Assembly: GCF_019969725.1 (NCBI RefSeq)
Contig: NZ_JAHXYW010000002.1
Span: 682,001 to 746,000 of the forward strand
Reading direction: 5' to 3'
DNA from: Neobacillus bataviensis
GTDB lineage: Bacteria > Bacillota > Bacilli > Bacillales_B > DSM-18226
DNA: 64,000 bases
The notes beneath the pieces are model-generated. The model was not told where the DNA came from, did no database searches, and saw nothing but the letters and a program-made list of their open reading frames with translations. Below are positions 42,375-52,091 of the stretch, piece after piece. A program made the position numbers and the translations under genes. Position 1 is the stretch's first letter. Each line of letters opens with the position of its first letter.

Positions 42375-42380
42375 AATTCA
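42367..42380 (+). promoter_or_regulatory. ARG box (AhrC/ArgR operator) of the arg operon
   Basis: TGTATAATAATTCA matches TGAATWWWWATTCA at 13 of 14 positions and covers the -10 box of P2, so arginine-bound AhrC would block transcription. Confidence 0.7.
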
Positions 42381-42409
42381 TTATTAGAGGAACTTAGGAG
42401 ATGAAAAAA

Positions 42410-43444
42410 TTGAAGGTTGGCATAATCGGTGGTACAGGATATGGATCAATTGAACTTATTCGCTTGATACAAAAACATCCCTATTTAGAAATTGGTTCTG
42501 TTGTTTCTAACTCGCAGGCGGGCACACCTTTTAGTGAGGTATACCCCCACTTATCTGGTATCGTTGAGCAGCCACTTGATAAATTCGATCCAGATCATTT
42601 ATGTGAAAATGAATTTGTTTTTTTAGCTACTCCCTCGGGTGTAAGCAGCAGGCAAGTGCCTGCCTTACTTGATAGGGGTATTAAATGTATAGATTTATCA
42701 GGAGATTTTCGATTGAGGTCTTCTGAAGAATATGAAACATGGTATAAACATTCACCAGCAGATCCGAACTATTTACAAAAAGCAACTTATGGGTTAAGCG
42801 AAATTTATCCGAAAAAAATAAAACATTCCAGCCTCATCGCAAACCCTGGATGCTATCCAACGGCAGCCACCTTAGGACTATTGCCAATAGTAAAAACAAA
42901 TTTAGCAGATTACGAGTCAATTGTAATTGATGCAAAATCTGGTGTTTCAGGCGCTGGAAGAGGACTTTCGTTAACCTCTCATTTTGCTGAAATCAATGAG
43001 AATATAAAAGCTTATAAGCTCGGGGCACATCAACATATTCCTGAAATTGAACAGGTTTTAGAAGATGAATCGGGCAGCCCTATTACCATTACTTTTACAA
43101 CCCACCTCGTGCCAATGAATCGGGGAATTATGTGTACGATATATGTGAAATTAAAAGAAGACGTATCTATTGAAGATATTCAGCAAATATACGATGAATT
43201 TTATAAAAATAAACCTTTTGTAAGAGTAAGGCCACAAGGAAATATTCCTTCGACAAAAGAAGTCCAAGGATCCAATTACTGCGATATTGGTTTACATGTT
43301 GATAAAAGAACAAACCGCCTAACCATCATCTCCGTTATTGACAATTTGGTCAAAGGAGCAGCGGGCCAGGCGATTCAGAACGTAAATATAATGAACGGAT
43401 GGGATGAGCGGACGGGGCTTACTGACATTCCACTATATCCATAA
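42410..43444 (+). CDS. argC: N-acetyl-gamma-glutamyl-phosphate reductase
   Basis: A 344-residue NADPH enzyme, third step of arginine synthesis. It has the nucleotide loop GIIGGTGYGSIEL and the catalytic cysteine Cys148 in NPGCYPTA. GVSGAGRG and the late HQHIPEIEQ block are also conserved. The ATG at 42401 touches AGGAG, so the TTG at 42410, nine bases away, is the likelier start and gives the usual N-terminus. It is the first gene of argCJBD-carAB-argF. Confidence 0.93.
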   Translation: MKVGIIGGTGYGSIELIRLIQKHPYLEIGSVVSNSQAGTPFSEVYPHLSGIVEQPLDKFDPDHLCENEFVFLATPSGVSSRQVPALLDRGIKCIDLSGDFRLRSSEEYETWYKHSPADPNYLQKATYGLSEIYPKKIKHSSLIANPGCYPTAATLGLLPIVKTNLADYESIVIDAKSGVSGAGRGLSLTSHFAEINENIKAYKLGAHQHIPEIEQVLEDESGSPITITFTTHLVPMNRGIMCTIYVKLKEDVSIEDIQQIYDEFYKNKPFVRVRPQGNIPSTKEVQGSNYCDIGLHVDKRTNRLTIISVIDNLVKGAAGQAIQNVNIMNGWDERTGLTDIPLYP

Positions 43445-43513
43445 TAAGAATGATAAATTGATAGTGATCTAGTTTTGAAGATGGACAAAAGGAAAACTAA
43501 GGGGGTAGTTCAA

Positions 43514-44743
43514 TTGACTCAGGCATTAACAAGCAAGAAAATCGTTATTCTTGAAGAAGAAAGTGTTACATTTCCACAGGGGTTTAAAGCAGGCGGCATA
43601 CATTGCGGGATTAAACGTAAGAGACTCGACCTCGGTTACATAGTTTCCGAAAAACCAGCTGTAGCTGCCGGTGTATATACAACGAACATTTTTCAAGCTG
43701 CACCACTTTTAGTAACACAGGAAAGTATCGCAAAAGAAAATAAAATTCAGGCAATCATAGTGAATTCCGGAAATGCCAATGCTTGTACGGGTGAGCAAGG
43801 TTTAAAGGACGCATATGAGATGCAAAAAGGATTTGCAGCTGAACTTGGGGTTCAGGAGCACTTAGTTGCAGTAACCTCAACGGGTGTAATTGGTGAACTA
43901 TTACCGATGGATAAAGTGAATTCGGGAATTAAGCAAATTCTCGATAAAGAAAATGAAAATGAATTATTTTTTAAGCAAGCGATCCTTACAACCGATACTT
44001 GCATAAAGCAGATTGCGGTACAACTTCAAATCGATGGAAAAACAATTAGCATTGGAGGAGCCGCCAAAGGGTCAGGGATGATCCACCCGAATATGGCAAC
44101 CATGCTCGGCTTTGTTACTACAGATGCAAACATTGCCCATGAAGACCTGCTATTTGCATTAAAAGATGTAACGAACCAAACCTTTAATATGATTACCGTA
44201 GACGGTGATACCAGCACGAATGATATGGTTTTAGTAATGGCCAATGGCCTAGCGGAAAACAAGCAGCTTACAAAGGACCATCCGGATTGGGAAGTCTTCA
44301 AAGAAGGATTAAAAATAGTTTGTGAGTCCCTTGCAAAGAAAATTGCCAGAGACGGTGAAGGCGCAACAAAGCTGGTTGAAGTTCAAGTTAACGGAGCATT
44401 CAACGTAGCTGAAGCTTCAGCAGTAGGTAAATCAATTATCTCTTCCAATCTTGTAAAAACCGCAATTTATGGAACGGATCCTAACTGGGGCAGAATCGTA
44501 ACGGCAGCAGGCTATAGTGGAGTTCCTCTTGAGCCGAATAAACTAAAGGTTTCCATAGGAACCTATACAGTTTTTGAAAATGGATTACCAAGTTCCTTTG
44601 TAGAAGAAGATGTGAAGCAATATCTAGAACAAGAAAATGTCAAAATCTATATTGATTTAAATCAAGGTGATTCCAGTGCTACCGCTTGGGGATGCGATTT
44701 AACATATGATTATGTGAAAATCAATGCATCCTATCGCACTTAA
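43514..44743 (+). CDS. argJ: Bifunctional ornithine acetyltransferase/N-acetylglutamate synthase
   Basis: A 409-residue enzyme that recycles the acetyl group from acetylornithine to glutamate and can also use acetyl-CoA. The self-cleavage and nucleophile site is HPNMATMLGF with Thr196. KGSGMI and the TDPNWGRI block are typical. A TTG at 43514, seven bases after AAGGGGGT, is the likely start; the ATG at 43475 has no ribosome site. Confidence 0.92.
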   Translation: MTQALTSKKIVILEEESVTFPQGFKAGGIHCGIKRKRLDLGYIVSEKPAVAAGVYTTNIFQAAPLLVTQESIAKENKIQAIIVNSGNANACTGEQGLKDAYEMQKGFAAELGVQEHLVAVTSTGVIGELLPMDKVNSGIKQILDKENENELFFKQAILTTDTCIKQIAVQLQIDGKTISIGGAAKGSGMIHPNMATMLGFVTTDANIAHEDLLFALKDVTNQTFNMITVDGDTSTNDMVLVMANGLAENKQLTKDHPDWEVFKEGLKIVCESLAKKIARDGEGATKLVEVQVNGAFNVAEASAVGKSIISSNLVKTAIYGTDPNWGRIVTAAGYSGVPLEPNKLKVSIGTYTVFENGLPSSFVEEDVKQYLEQENVKIYIDLNQGDSSATAWGCDLTYDYVKINASYRT

Positions 44744-44757
44744 GGGAGGCAGGCAAA

Positions 44758-45555
44758 ATGAAATACTTAGTCATTAAGTGCGGCGGAAGTGTGTTAGATA
44801 ATCTGCCAAGATCATTTTATGAAGACGTAGTTAAAATGCATGAAGCTGGTGAGTGGACGCCGATTATTGTACATGGCGGCGGCCCTCTTATTACATCCTT
44901 ATTGAAATCCCTGAATGTCCAAACCACATTTATTAATGGTTTAAGAGTAACTAATCATGAGGTCCTTGATGTGGTCGAAATGGTTTTAAGCGGATCCGTT
45001 AATAAACAGGTCGTCAGAAATTTAATTGAAGTTGGCGGAAATGCTATTGGCGTCAGCGGAGTTGATGGAAGCTTGCTGCAAGCAGTTCCTACCCAAAACG
45101 CTGAAACGCTGGGTTTTGTAGGCGAAGTAACGGGGGTTAACAAAAAGGTTCTCGAAGGAATTATTTCTCAGGGAAATATTCCGGTAATATCTCCAATTGG
45201 AATAGATGCCAGCGGTCAACGCTATAACATTAACGGTGACATTGCAGCCTCAGCAATTGCTAAGGCACTAGGAGCAAATCTTTGTTTTATCAGTGATATT
45301 CCTGGGATATTAGTCGAAAAAGATGGCGCTAAAACAAAACTTGATAAAGTGTCTAAGGCAGTTATAGAAGAAATGATTGATAATCAAACTATTTATGGTG
45401 GAATGATTCCAAAGGTAAAAGCTGCGATTGACGGACTTGTTCACAACATTCCCGAAGTTGGAATCATCAACGGATTCGATAAAAATAGTCTTATAGATTA
45501 TACCGACGGTAAAAAGGTCGGAACAAAAATTGTGTTAGATGAGGAGATTGCGTAA
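44758..45555 (+). CDS. argB: Acetylglutamate kinase
   Basis: A 265-residue amino-acid kinase that phosphorylates N-acetylglutamate. Seen: KCGGSVLDN (ATP site), IVHGGGPLI, NGLRVT, and NINGDIAASAIAKALGA. It lacks the N-terminal helix found in arginine-inhibited, hexameric kinases, so feedback inhibition at this step is not expected. GGGAGG precedes the ATG. The stop overlaps the start of argD (TAATG). Confidence 0.93.
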   Translation: MKYLVIKCGGSVLDNLPRSFYEDVVKMHEAGEWTPIIVHGGGPLITSLLKSLNVQTTFINGLRVTNHEVLDVVEMVLSGSVNKQVVRNLIEVGGNAIGVSGVDGSLLQAVPTQNAETLGFVGEVTGVNKKVLEGIISQGNIPVISPIGIDASGQRYNINGDIAASAIAKALGANLCFISDIPGILVEKDGAKTKLDKVSKAVIEEMIDNQTIYGGMIPKVKAAIDGLVHNIPEVGIINGFDKNSLIDYTDGKKVGTKIVLDEEIA

Positions 45556-46754
45556 TGTCGAATACTACTTCCGTTTCCCAAATCTCGCCTGTGATGGCAA
45601 CCTACGGACGCTTTCCTGTCACACTTGTAAAAGGGAAGGGAAGCTACGTATGGGATGATCAAGCTAAACAATTCTTAGATTTCACTTCTGGAATTGCTAC
45701 CTGTAACTTAGGGCATGTTCCCAATGTTGTAAAAGAAAAACTGGAAGAACAGCTGCAAAATCTTTGGCACTGTTCGAATCTATACAACATTCCAAATCAA
45801 GAGCAACTGGCAGCACTTCTTACAGCAAACAGCTGTGGCGACCAAGTCTTCTTTTGCAATAGCGGTGCAGAAGCGAACGAAGCAGCGATAAAGCTGGCCA
45901 GAAGATACTCCAACAAAGTGAAAGGGAATGAGTCACCTACTATTGTGACTTTCAAGCAATCCTTTCATGGCAGAACGTTAGGAACATTAACAGCTACCGG
46001 TCAGGAAAAAATTCAGCACGGCTTCGCACCATTAATCCCTGGATTTAGCTACCTGCCGTTTAATGATATTGATGCACTTGATGAGCTTTACAGCATTAAA
46101 CCAGGTGCAGTACTTTTAGAACTTGTCCAAGGAGAAGGCGGCGTAATTCCAGCAACCCAAGAATGGGTTGAAAAAATCGCACAGATTTGCAAAGAGAATG
46201 ATATCCTTCTTATGGTCGACGAAATCCAAACAGGCATCGGCAGAACAGGAACTCTTTTTGCCTATGAGCAATACTCTATTGAGCCAGATGTAATCAGTAT
46301 TGCCAAAGGTCTTGGCTCTGGATTTCCTATCGGGGCCATTATCGCTAAAGAAGAGGCGGCCAAAGGCTTTGAACCAGGCAGCCATGGCAGCACCTTTGGG
46401 GGAAATCCTTTAGCAACGGCAGCCGGTCTGGCAACTCTTACTCATATAATTGAAACGAACCTATTAAATCAAGTTAAAGTAATTTCAGAGTACTTAGATT
46501 CACAGCTTCAGAATCTGAAAGAAAAGTACTCTTTTATAAAGGATATTCGCGGAAAAGGCCTCCTAAAAGGCTTGGTGGTCGAAATTAACGCCCTAGAAGT
46601 TGTCCAAAAGGCGATCACCAATGATCTGTTGATATTAACAGCAGGCCCAAATGTAGTACGGATTTTACCACCATTAACTGCTTCAATAGAGGAAATAAAT
46701 GAATTTATTATCAAGTTGGAAAAAACATTCCAAAGTATGGAGAAAGGCGAGTGA
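45555..46754 (+). CDS. argD: Acetylornithine aminotransferase
   Basis: A 399-residue class III PLP aminotransferase. It has the signature LLMVDEIQTGIGRTGTLFAYE, the PLP-binding lysine in ISIAKGLGSGFPIGA, and the residues FCNSGAEANEAAIKLAR that hold the phosphate. The start overlaps the argB stop by one base, showing translational coupling; its own stop overlaps carA. Confidence 0.93.
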   Translation: MSNTTSVSQISPVMATYGRFPVTLVKGKGSYVWDDQAKQFLDFTSGIATCNLGHVPNVVKEKLEEQLQNLWHCSNLYNIPNQEQLAALLTANSCGDQVFFCNSGAEANEAAIKLARRYSNKVKGNESPTIVTFKQSFHGRTLGTLTATGQEKIQHGFAPLIPGFSYLPFNDIDALDELYSIKPGAVLLELVQGEGGVIPATQEWVEKIAQICKENDILLMVDEIQTGIGRTGTLFAYEQYSIEPDVISIAKGLGSGFPIGAIIAKEEAAKGFEPGSHGSTFGGNPLATAAGLATLTHIIETNLLNQVKVISEYLDSQLQNLKEKYSFIKDIRGKGLLKGLVVEINALEVVQKAITNDLLILTAGPNVVRILPPLTASIEEINEFIIKLEKTFQSMEKGE

Positions 46755-47836
46755 GTGTTTTGAAACAAGGATATCTTACTTTGGAAACGGGAGAAGTATT
46801 TGAAGGAATATTGATTGGTGCCCAAAAGGATTCTCTCGGAGAAGTCGTTTTTAATACGAGTATGACCGGCTATCAAGAAATCATTACCGATCCTTCCTAT
46901 GCCGGACAAATCATTACTTTTTGTTACCCGATAATTGGAAATTACGGTGTTAATGCGCTCGATGATGAAAGTATCTCCCCAGCTTTGGCTGGAGTAGTAA
47001 TTGGGGATTTATGTGAAATGCCGAGCCATTATCAATCGATTAATAAATTTTCAGAAAAACTAAAGCAGGCAGGTGTCCCAGGGATTGCCGGAGTGGATAC
47101 TCGACTTCTTGTCAAAACCATTCGAAGCCGCGGAACCGTTAAAGGATATTTAAGTACAGCGAAGGAAGCACAATTTTTAGATACTGAAAAAGCACCACTA
47201 TGGGTGGAAAAAGTATCGACGGAAAAGATTCAATTTTTCAAAAACAATGGACCGCATGTTGTATTAATCGATTTTGGTTATAAAAAATCGATTCTGAATG
47301 CTCTTTTAGAGGAAGGCTGTTCCGTTACAATCGTGCCTTATAATACTTCGTATGAAAAAATTAAAGCATTGAATCCGGATGGAGTCTTACTCTCAAATGG
47401 TCCTGGAGATCCGATGGCACTACAGAAGTACTTTTCGGAAATAAAAAAGATTAGTCAGTACTTCCCAACGCTCGGAATTTGCTTGGGGCATCAGTTAATC
47501 GCCTTGGCATACGGTGCGAAAACAACAAAACTTGCCTACGGCCACCGCGGCGGCAATCACCCTGTCAAAGAATTGCGAACAGGAAAAGTAAAAATGACTG
47601 CCCAAAATCATGGTTTTGTGGTCGTGGATGAAAGCATCGATTGTCAGGTATTTGATATTACTTACCGTAATGTGAATGACCAATCAATTGAAGGATTAAA
47701 GCATCAAAGCTATCCAATCCAAACCGTTCAATTCCATCCTGAAGCCCATCCGGGGCCAAGTGATACAGAATATATTTTAAAAGATTTCGTAAGCCAGATA
47801 GCTTCACTAGGAGAGACTCGCTATGCCTTTAAATAA
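46751..47836 (+). CDS. carA: Carbamoyl-phosphate synthase, small (glutaminase) chain, arginine-type
   Basis: A 361-residue glutamine amidotransferase that feeds ammonia to CarB. The N-terminal CarA domain contains FNTSMTGYQEIITDPSYAGQ. The class I amidotransferase domain has the nucleophile in LGICLGHQ and the His/Glu pair in QFHPEAHPGP. GTG at 46751 overlaps the argD stop; a TTG at 46760 is an alternative start. Location within the arg operon indicates the arginine-specific enzyme rather than the pyrimidine one. Confidence 0.9.
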   Translation: MSVLKQGYLTLETGEVFEGILIGAQKDSLGEVVFNTSMTGYQEIITDPSYAGQIITFCYPIIGNYGVNALDDESISPALAGVVIGDLCEMPSHYQSINKFSEKLKQAGVPGIAGVDTRLLVKTIRSRGTVKGYLSTAKEAQFLDTEKAPLWVEKVSTEKIQFFKNNGPHVVLIDFGYKKSILNALLEEGCSVTIVPYNTSYEKIKALNPDGVLLSNGPGDPMALQKYFSEIKKISQYFPTLGICLGHQLIALAYGAKTTKLAYGHRGGNHPVKELRTGKVKMTAQNHGFVVVDESIDCQVFDITYRNVNDQSIEGLKHQSYPIQTVQFHPEAHPGPSDTEYILKDFVSQIASLGETRYAFK

Positions 47837-50800
47837 AAACTTAAAAAAAGTACTAGTAATCGGATCAGGCCCGATTGTTATCGGTCAGGCAGCAGAATTT
47901 GACTATGCAGGAACACAAGCTTGTATTGCTCTTAAGGAAGAGGGCTTAGAAGTCGTTTTAATTAACAATAATCCTGCTACAATCATGACGGATGAAGCCG
48001 TAGCCGATAAGGTCTATATTGAACCATTGAATGTTGAAACGATTGAAAAAATCATCCAGAAGGAAAAACCGGATGGAATCATCGGTACCCTTGGCGGGCA
48101 AACTGGATTAAATTTAACAGTACAATTATATGAACAGAATATATTAGAAAAATACAATGTAGAATTGCTTGGAACTTCAGTAGAGTCAATCAAAAAAGGG
48201 GAAGATCGTGAAAAGTTCCGTAATTTGATGCTTCAGATCAGCGAACCAATTCCAGAATCAGCAATCATTCACAGCTACGATGAAGGCGTAGCATTTGTTA
48301 ACGAAATTGGTTTTCCTGTCATTATCCGCCCAGCTTATACACTTGGAGGGGATGGAGGCGGTTTTGCCCACAATGCTGAGGAACTTGAAATAGTTCTGAA
48401 AAAAGGTTTAGCTGCAAGTCCGATCCAACAGGTGTTAGTAGAACGCAGTATCAAAGGCTGGAAGGAAATCGAATACGAAGTTATGAGAGATGCCAATGAT
48501 ACCTGCATCATTGTTTGTAATATGGAAAACATGGACCCAGTTGGTGTCCATACGGGTGACTCCATTGTAGTTGCGCCATCACAAACCCTAACAGATGTTC
48601 AGTATCAGATGCTCCGTGATTGTTCCCTAAAGGTCATTCGTGAATTAGGAATTATCGGAGGCTGTAATATTCAGTTTGCGCTTCATCCTGAATCTAACCA
48701 GTATTACATCATTGAAGTAAATCCAAGGGTTAGCCGCTCATCTGCTTTGGCATCTAAAGCTACCGGCTATCCAATAGCAAGAATGGCGGCAAAATGCGCG
48801 ATCGGCTATCACTTGGATGAGATTGTGAATCCGATAACAGGCAACACCTTTGCTTCGTTTGAGCCAGCGATTGATTATATTGTGGTAAAACTGCCGCGCT
48901 TTCCGTTTGACAAATTCCCTGAAGCCGATCGGACATTAGGGACGCAAATGAAAGCAACTGGGGAAGTCATGGCCATTGATCGGACCTTTGAAGGTGCTTT
49001 AAATAAAGCAATCAGATCGATGGAAATGAATGTATTTGGTCTTTGCTTAGAGACAAATAAGTCATTAACAGAATCATCTATCATCGACCTTCTTAAAACA
49101 GCGAATGACCGACGTCTCTTTATTATTGCTGAAGCATTCAAAAGAGGGATTTCTTTTGAAAAAATTCAACAGCTGACCCAGATAGATCCATGGTTTTTGC
49201 ACAAAATTAATTCAATCGTTGCTTTAGAAAAGGAATTAGCTTCATATCATTGGAGCGAGGTTCCCGTTACCCTGCTGAAGCAGGCAAAGCGAAATAATAT
49301 TGCTGATAAGCTTTTATCGCAAATTTACAATATTCCTGAAAAACAAGTGAGAAGCAAATGGAAAGAACTAAGTTGGAAACCAGGCTATAAGATGGTTGAT
49401 ACATGCTCGGCTGAATTTGATGCCGTTACTCCATACTATTACTCTACCTGGCATGGGTTTGATGAAGTGGAAATCACCAACAAGAAGAAGATTCTTGTCA
49501 TCGGTTCAGGACCGATAAGAATTGGCCAAGGAATTGAATTCGATTACTGCTCAGTACATGCAGCAAAAGCAATAAAGAAAAAAGGCTATGAAGCTGTTGT
49601 GATTAATAATAATCCAGAAACTGTAAGCACCGATTATTCAGTTGCGGATCGACTATATTTTGAACCCCTTGCAGCAGAAGATGTTTTGCATGTCATAGAA
49701 AAAGAAAAGGTCGAAGGGGTATTAATTCAGTTCGGCGGGCAGACGGCTATTAATCTGGCACATGATCTAGAAGAAGAAGGGGTAAAAATCCTAGGCACAT
49801 CAGTTCAGAATGTAGATCGATTAGAAGACCGGAAAGAATTTTATCAGCTTCTAGAGGATTTACAAATTCCTCATATTGAAGGAAAAACCGCCGATACCAC
49901 AGAAAAACTGGTTGAAGCAGCGGGAGAATTAGGCTACCCAGTTCTCGTAAGACCATCTTACGTGATTGGCGGACAATCGATGTTTACCATTTTTTCAGAA
50001 GAGGAACTAAGAGATTACACGAAGCAGCTTGAAACTAACTCAAGCGAAAAAATGTGGCCGTTATTAGTAGATAAGTTTATGCCCGGACTAGAATGCGAGA
50101 TTGATGTGATTAGTGATGGGGAAACGATTGTGGTACCGGGAATCTTTGAACATATCGAAAAAGCCGGTGTTCACTCAGGCGACAGTATATCAGTCTTTCC
50201 ACCAATTTCATTATCACAAAAATTAAAAGAAATATTAGTAGATTATGCGAGCAGGATTGCAAAGACTACGCCGATTGTTGGAATGATGAATATTCAGTTT
50301 GTTATTTATGAAAATCAAGTCTATGTATTAGAGGTAAACCCGAGGTCATCAAGAACGGTGCCTATTATCAGCAAAGTAACTGGAGCTCCGATGATTGAGT
50401 GGGCAACGAGTGTACAATTAGGCGAATCCTTAAGTGATTTGTGTCTGAACCAAGGATTAATGCCAGAGCCAAATTATTTTTCTGTGAAAGCACCTATTTT
50501 TTCATCCAGTAAATTAAAGGGTGTGGACCATGTACTTGGACCTGAGATGAAGTCAACAGGTGAAGCGCTTGGAATGGGTCTGACATATCAAGAAGCCCTT
50601 AATAAGGCAATACCAGCTTTAGAGGGGAAAATAGAAGATAACTATATTTTATGTTCCATTTCTGATCGAGAAAAGCCGGCTAGTCTTCCAATAGTTGAAG
50701 AGCTTTTAGAAAAAAAGTTTAAATTAGCGGCAACAGAAGGAACAGCATTATTTTTTGAAATAAATGGCATCCCTGTTGATAAAGTAGTAAGGGATGATCA

Positions 50801-51059
50801 GGATATAAACCACCTATTCCGTAATCAGAAAATGAGGGCAGTCATTAATCTGCCAAACCAAGGCCGAAATAAACTGAAATTTGGTTTTCAAATTCGGGAG
50901 CAGGCGATACGGTATAAGGTGCCGGTTTACACACATTTAGATACGGTGGAAGCGACCATCGGTTTACAAAAAGGTCCGATTACTAATCTTGATGTTCGCT
51001 CAGTAAGCGAATTTTACAATTTGAATGAAAGAGGTGCCGTTCATGCTAGAAGCCATTAA
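47823..51059 (+). CDS. carB: Carbamoyl-phosphate synthase, large chain, arginine-type
   Basis: A 1078-residue synthetase made of two homologous ATP-grasp halves. The first begins KVLVIGSGPIVIGQAAEFDYAG, the second (near residue 555) KILVIGSGPIRIGQGIEFDYC, each with a VNPRxSR active-site segment. The C-terminal MGS-like domain follows (KLAATEGTALFFE). It makes carbamoyl phosphate from bicarbonate, two ATP and ammonia for ArgF. It overlaps carA by 14 bases and argF by 17. Confidence 0.95.
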   Translation: MPLNKNLKKVLVIGSGPIVIGQAAEFDYAGTQACIALKEEGLEVVLINNNPATIMTDEAVADKVYIEPLNVETIEKIIQKEKPDGIIGTLGGQTGLNLTVQLYEQNILEKYNVELLGTSVESIKKGEDREKFRNLMLQISEPIPESAIIHSYDEGVAFVNEIGFPVIIRPAYTLGGDGGGFAHNAEELEIVLKKGLAASPIQQVLVERSIKGWKEIEYEVMRDANDTCIIVCNMENMDPVGVHTGDSIVVAPSQTLTDVQYQMLRDCSLKVIRELGIIGGCNIQFALHPESNQYYIIEVNPRVSRSSALASKATGYPIARMAAKCAIGYHLDEIVNPITGNTFASFEPAIDYIVVKLPRFPFDKFPEADRTLGTQMKATGEVMAIDRTFEGALNKAIRSMEMNVFGLCLETNKSLTESSIIDLLKTANDRRLFIIAEAFKRGISFEKIQQLTQIDPWFLHKINSIVALEKELASYHWSEVPVTLLKQAKRNNIADKLLSQIYNIPEKQVRSKWKELSWKPGYKMVDTCSAEFDAVTPYYYSTWHGFDEVEITNKKKILVIGSGPIRIGQGIEFDYCSVHAAKAIKKKGYEAVVINNNPETVSTDYSVADRLYFEPLAAEDVLHVIEKEKVEGVLIQFGGQTAINLAHDLEEEGVKILGTSVQNVDRLEDRKEFYQLLEDLQIPHIEGKTADTTEKLVEAAGELGYPVLVRPSYVIGGQSMFTIFSEEELRDYTKQLETNSSEKMWPLLVDKFMPGLECEIDVISDGETIVVPGIFEHIEKAGVHSGDSISVFPPISLSQKLKEILVDYASRIAKTTPIVGMMNIQFVIYENQVYVLEVNPRSSRTVPIISKVTGAPMIEWATSVQLGESLSDLCLNQGLMPEPNYFSVKAPIFSSSKLKGVDHVLGPEMKSTGEALGMGLTYQEALNKAIPALEGKIEDNYILCSISDREKPASLPIVEELLEKKFKLAATEGTALFFEINGIPVDKVVRDDQDINHLFRNQKMRAVINLPNQGRNKLKFGFQIREQAIRYKVPVYTHLDTVEATIGLQKGPITNLDVRSVSEFYNLNERGAVHARSH

Positions 51060-52008
51060 GTTGAACGAGAATAAATTACAATTTAAAGGAAAAGACTTTT
51101 TACAGCTTTCTGATTTCAGTCCAGAGGAAATCCTATATCTTCTGGACGAGGCTCAGCAACTGAAGGCTATGCAAAAACAGGGTAAACCACATCCATACTT
51201 AAACGGGAAAGTATTGGGAATGATATTTGAAAAATCTTCGACACGTACAAGGGTATCTTTTGAGGTTGGCATGCTTCAGCTCGGGGGCCATGCGATATTC
51301 TTGAGTTCACGTGATATTCAGCTTGGAAGAGGCGAAAGTATTTCCGATACGGCAAAAGTATTATCGCGCTATGTTGATGGTTTAATGATCCGTACTTTTG
51401 GCCATGAATCTGTTGAAGAATTAGCAGAGCATGCTTCTATCCCGGTTATTAATGGTTTAACGGATTTGCAGCATCCAACCCAAGTAATGGCAGACCTTTT
51501 AACCATACTTGAACATAAAGGAAAATTGGCCGGATTAAAGCTTTGCTATATTGGGGACGGAAACAATAATATGGCACATTCCTTAATGGAAGGCGCGGTG
51601 AAGGTGGGAATGGATATTAGCATTTCCAGTCCGCCGGGATATTTGCCTAATGGAAAAATTACTGAAAAGGCAATTAAAGCAGGAAAACAATATGGCAGCA
51701 CAGTTATGATTACCAATGATCCAGTTGAAGCTGTGAAGGGTGCCGATGTCATTGTGACAGATGTATGGACCAGCATGGGTCAGGAAGAAGAAACAGAAAA
51801 GAGACTTAAGGATTTCGCATCCTATCAGGTTAATAAGGAGCTTTGTCAGTATGCCAAAGATGATTTCATCTTCTTGCACTGTTTACCGGCACATCGCGGT
51901 GAAGAGGTAACGGCCGAAATCATTGACGGGCCACATTCCGTTGTCTTTGATGAAGCAGAAAACCGTTTACACGCACAAAAAGCAATTTTAAAATTATTAC
52001 TAGCATAA
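51043..52008 (+). CDS. argF: Ornithine carbamoyltransferase
   Basis: A 321-residue transferase that joins carbamoyl phosphate and ornithine to citrulline. Signatures: carbamoyl-phosphate loop SSTRTRVSFE, QHPTQ, and the ornithine-binding HCLPAHRGEEV. The ATG at 51043, inside the end of carB, lies six bases after GAGGTG; the upstream ATG at 51025 has no site. It is the last gene of the first arg operon; no clear terminator precedes the argG promoter. Confidence 0.94.
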   Translation: MLEAIKLNENKLQFKGKDFLQLSDFSPEEILYLLDEAQQLKAMQKQGKPHPYLNGKVLGMIFEKSSTRTRVSFEVGMLQLGGHAIFLSSRDIQLGRGESISDTAKVLSRYVDGLMIRTFGHESVEELAEHASIPVINGLTDLQHPTQVMADLLTILEHKGKLAGLKLCYIGDGNNNMAHSLMEGAVKVGMDISISSPPGYLPNGKITEKAIKAGKQYGSTVMITNDPVEAVKGADVIVTDVWTSMGQEEETEKRLKDFASYQVNKELCQYAKDDFIFLHCLPAHRGEEVTAEIIDGPHSVVFDEAENRLHAQKAILKLLLA

Positions 52009-52033
52009 TAGTATTTATTTTTTTGAGATTTAG

Positions 52034-52067
52034 TGTATAATAATTCTAGTGAATGAATAATAATACA
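52034..52067 (+). promoter_or_regulatory. argG promoter region with two ARG boxes
   Basis: TGTATAATAATTCT (52034-52047, 12 of 14 matches) includes a TATAAT -10 at 52036-52041. TGAATAATAATACA (52054-52067, 13 of 14) lies 20 bases downstream, on the same face of the helix. Two boxes suit a hexameric AhrC. The -35 is weak (TTTATT). Confidence 0.6.
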
Positions 52068-52091
52068 CACAAACGTAAGGAGATATTAAAA

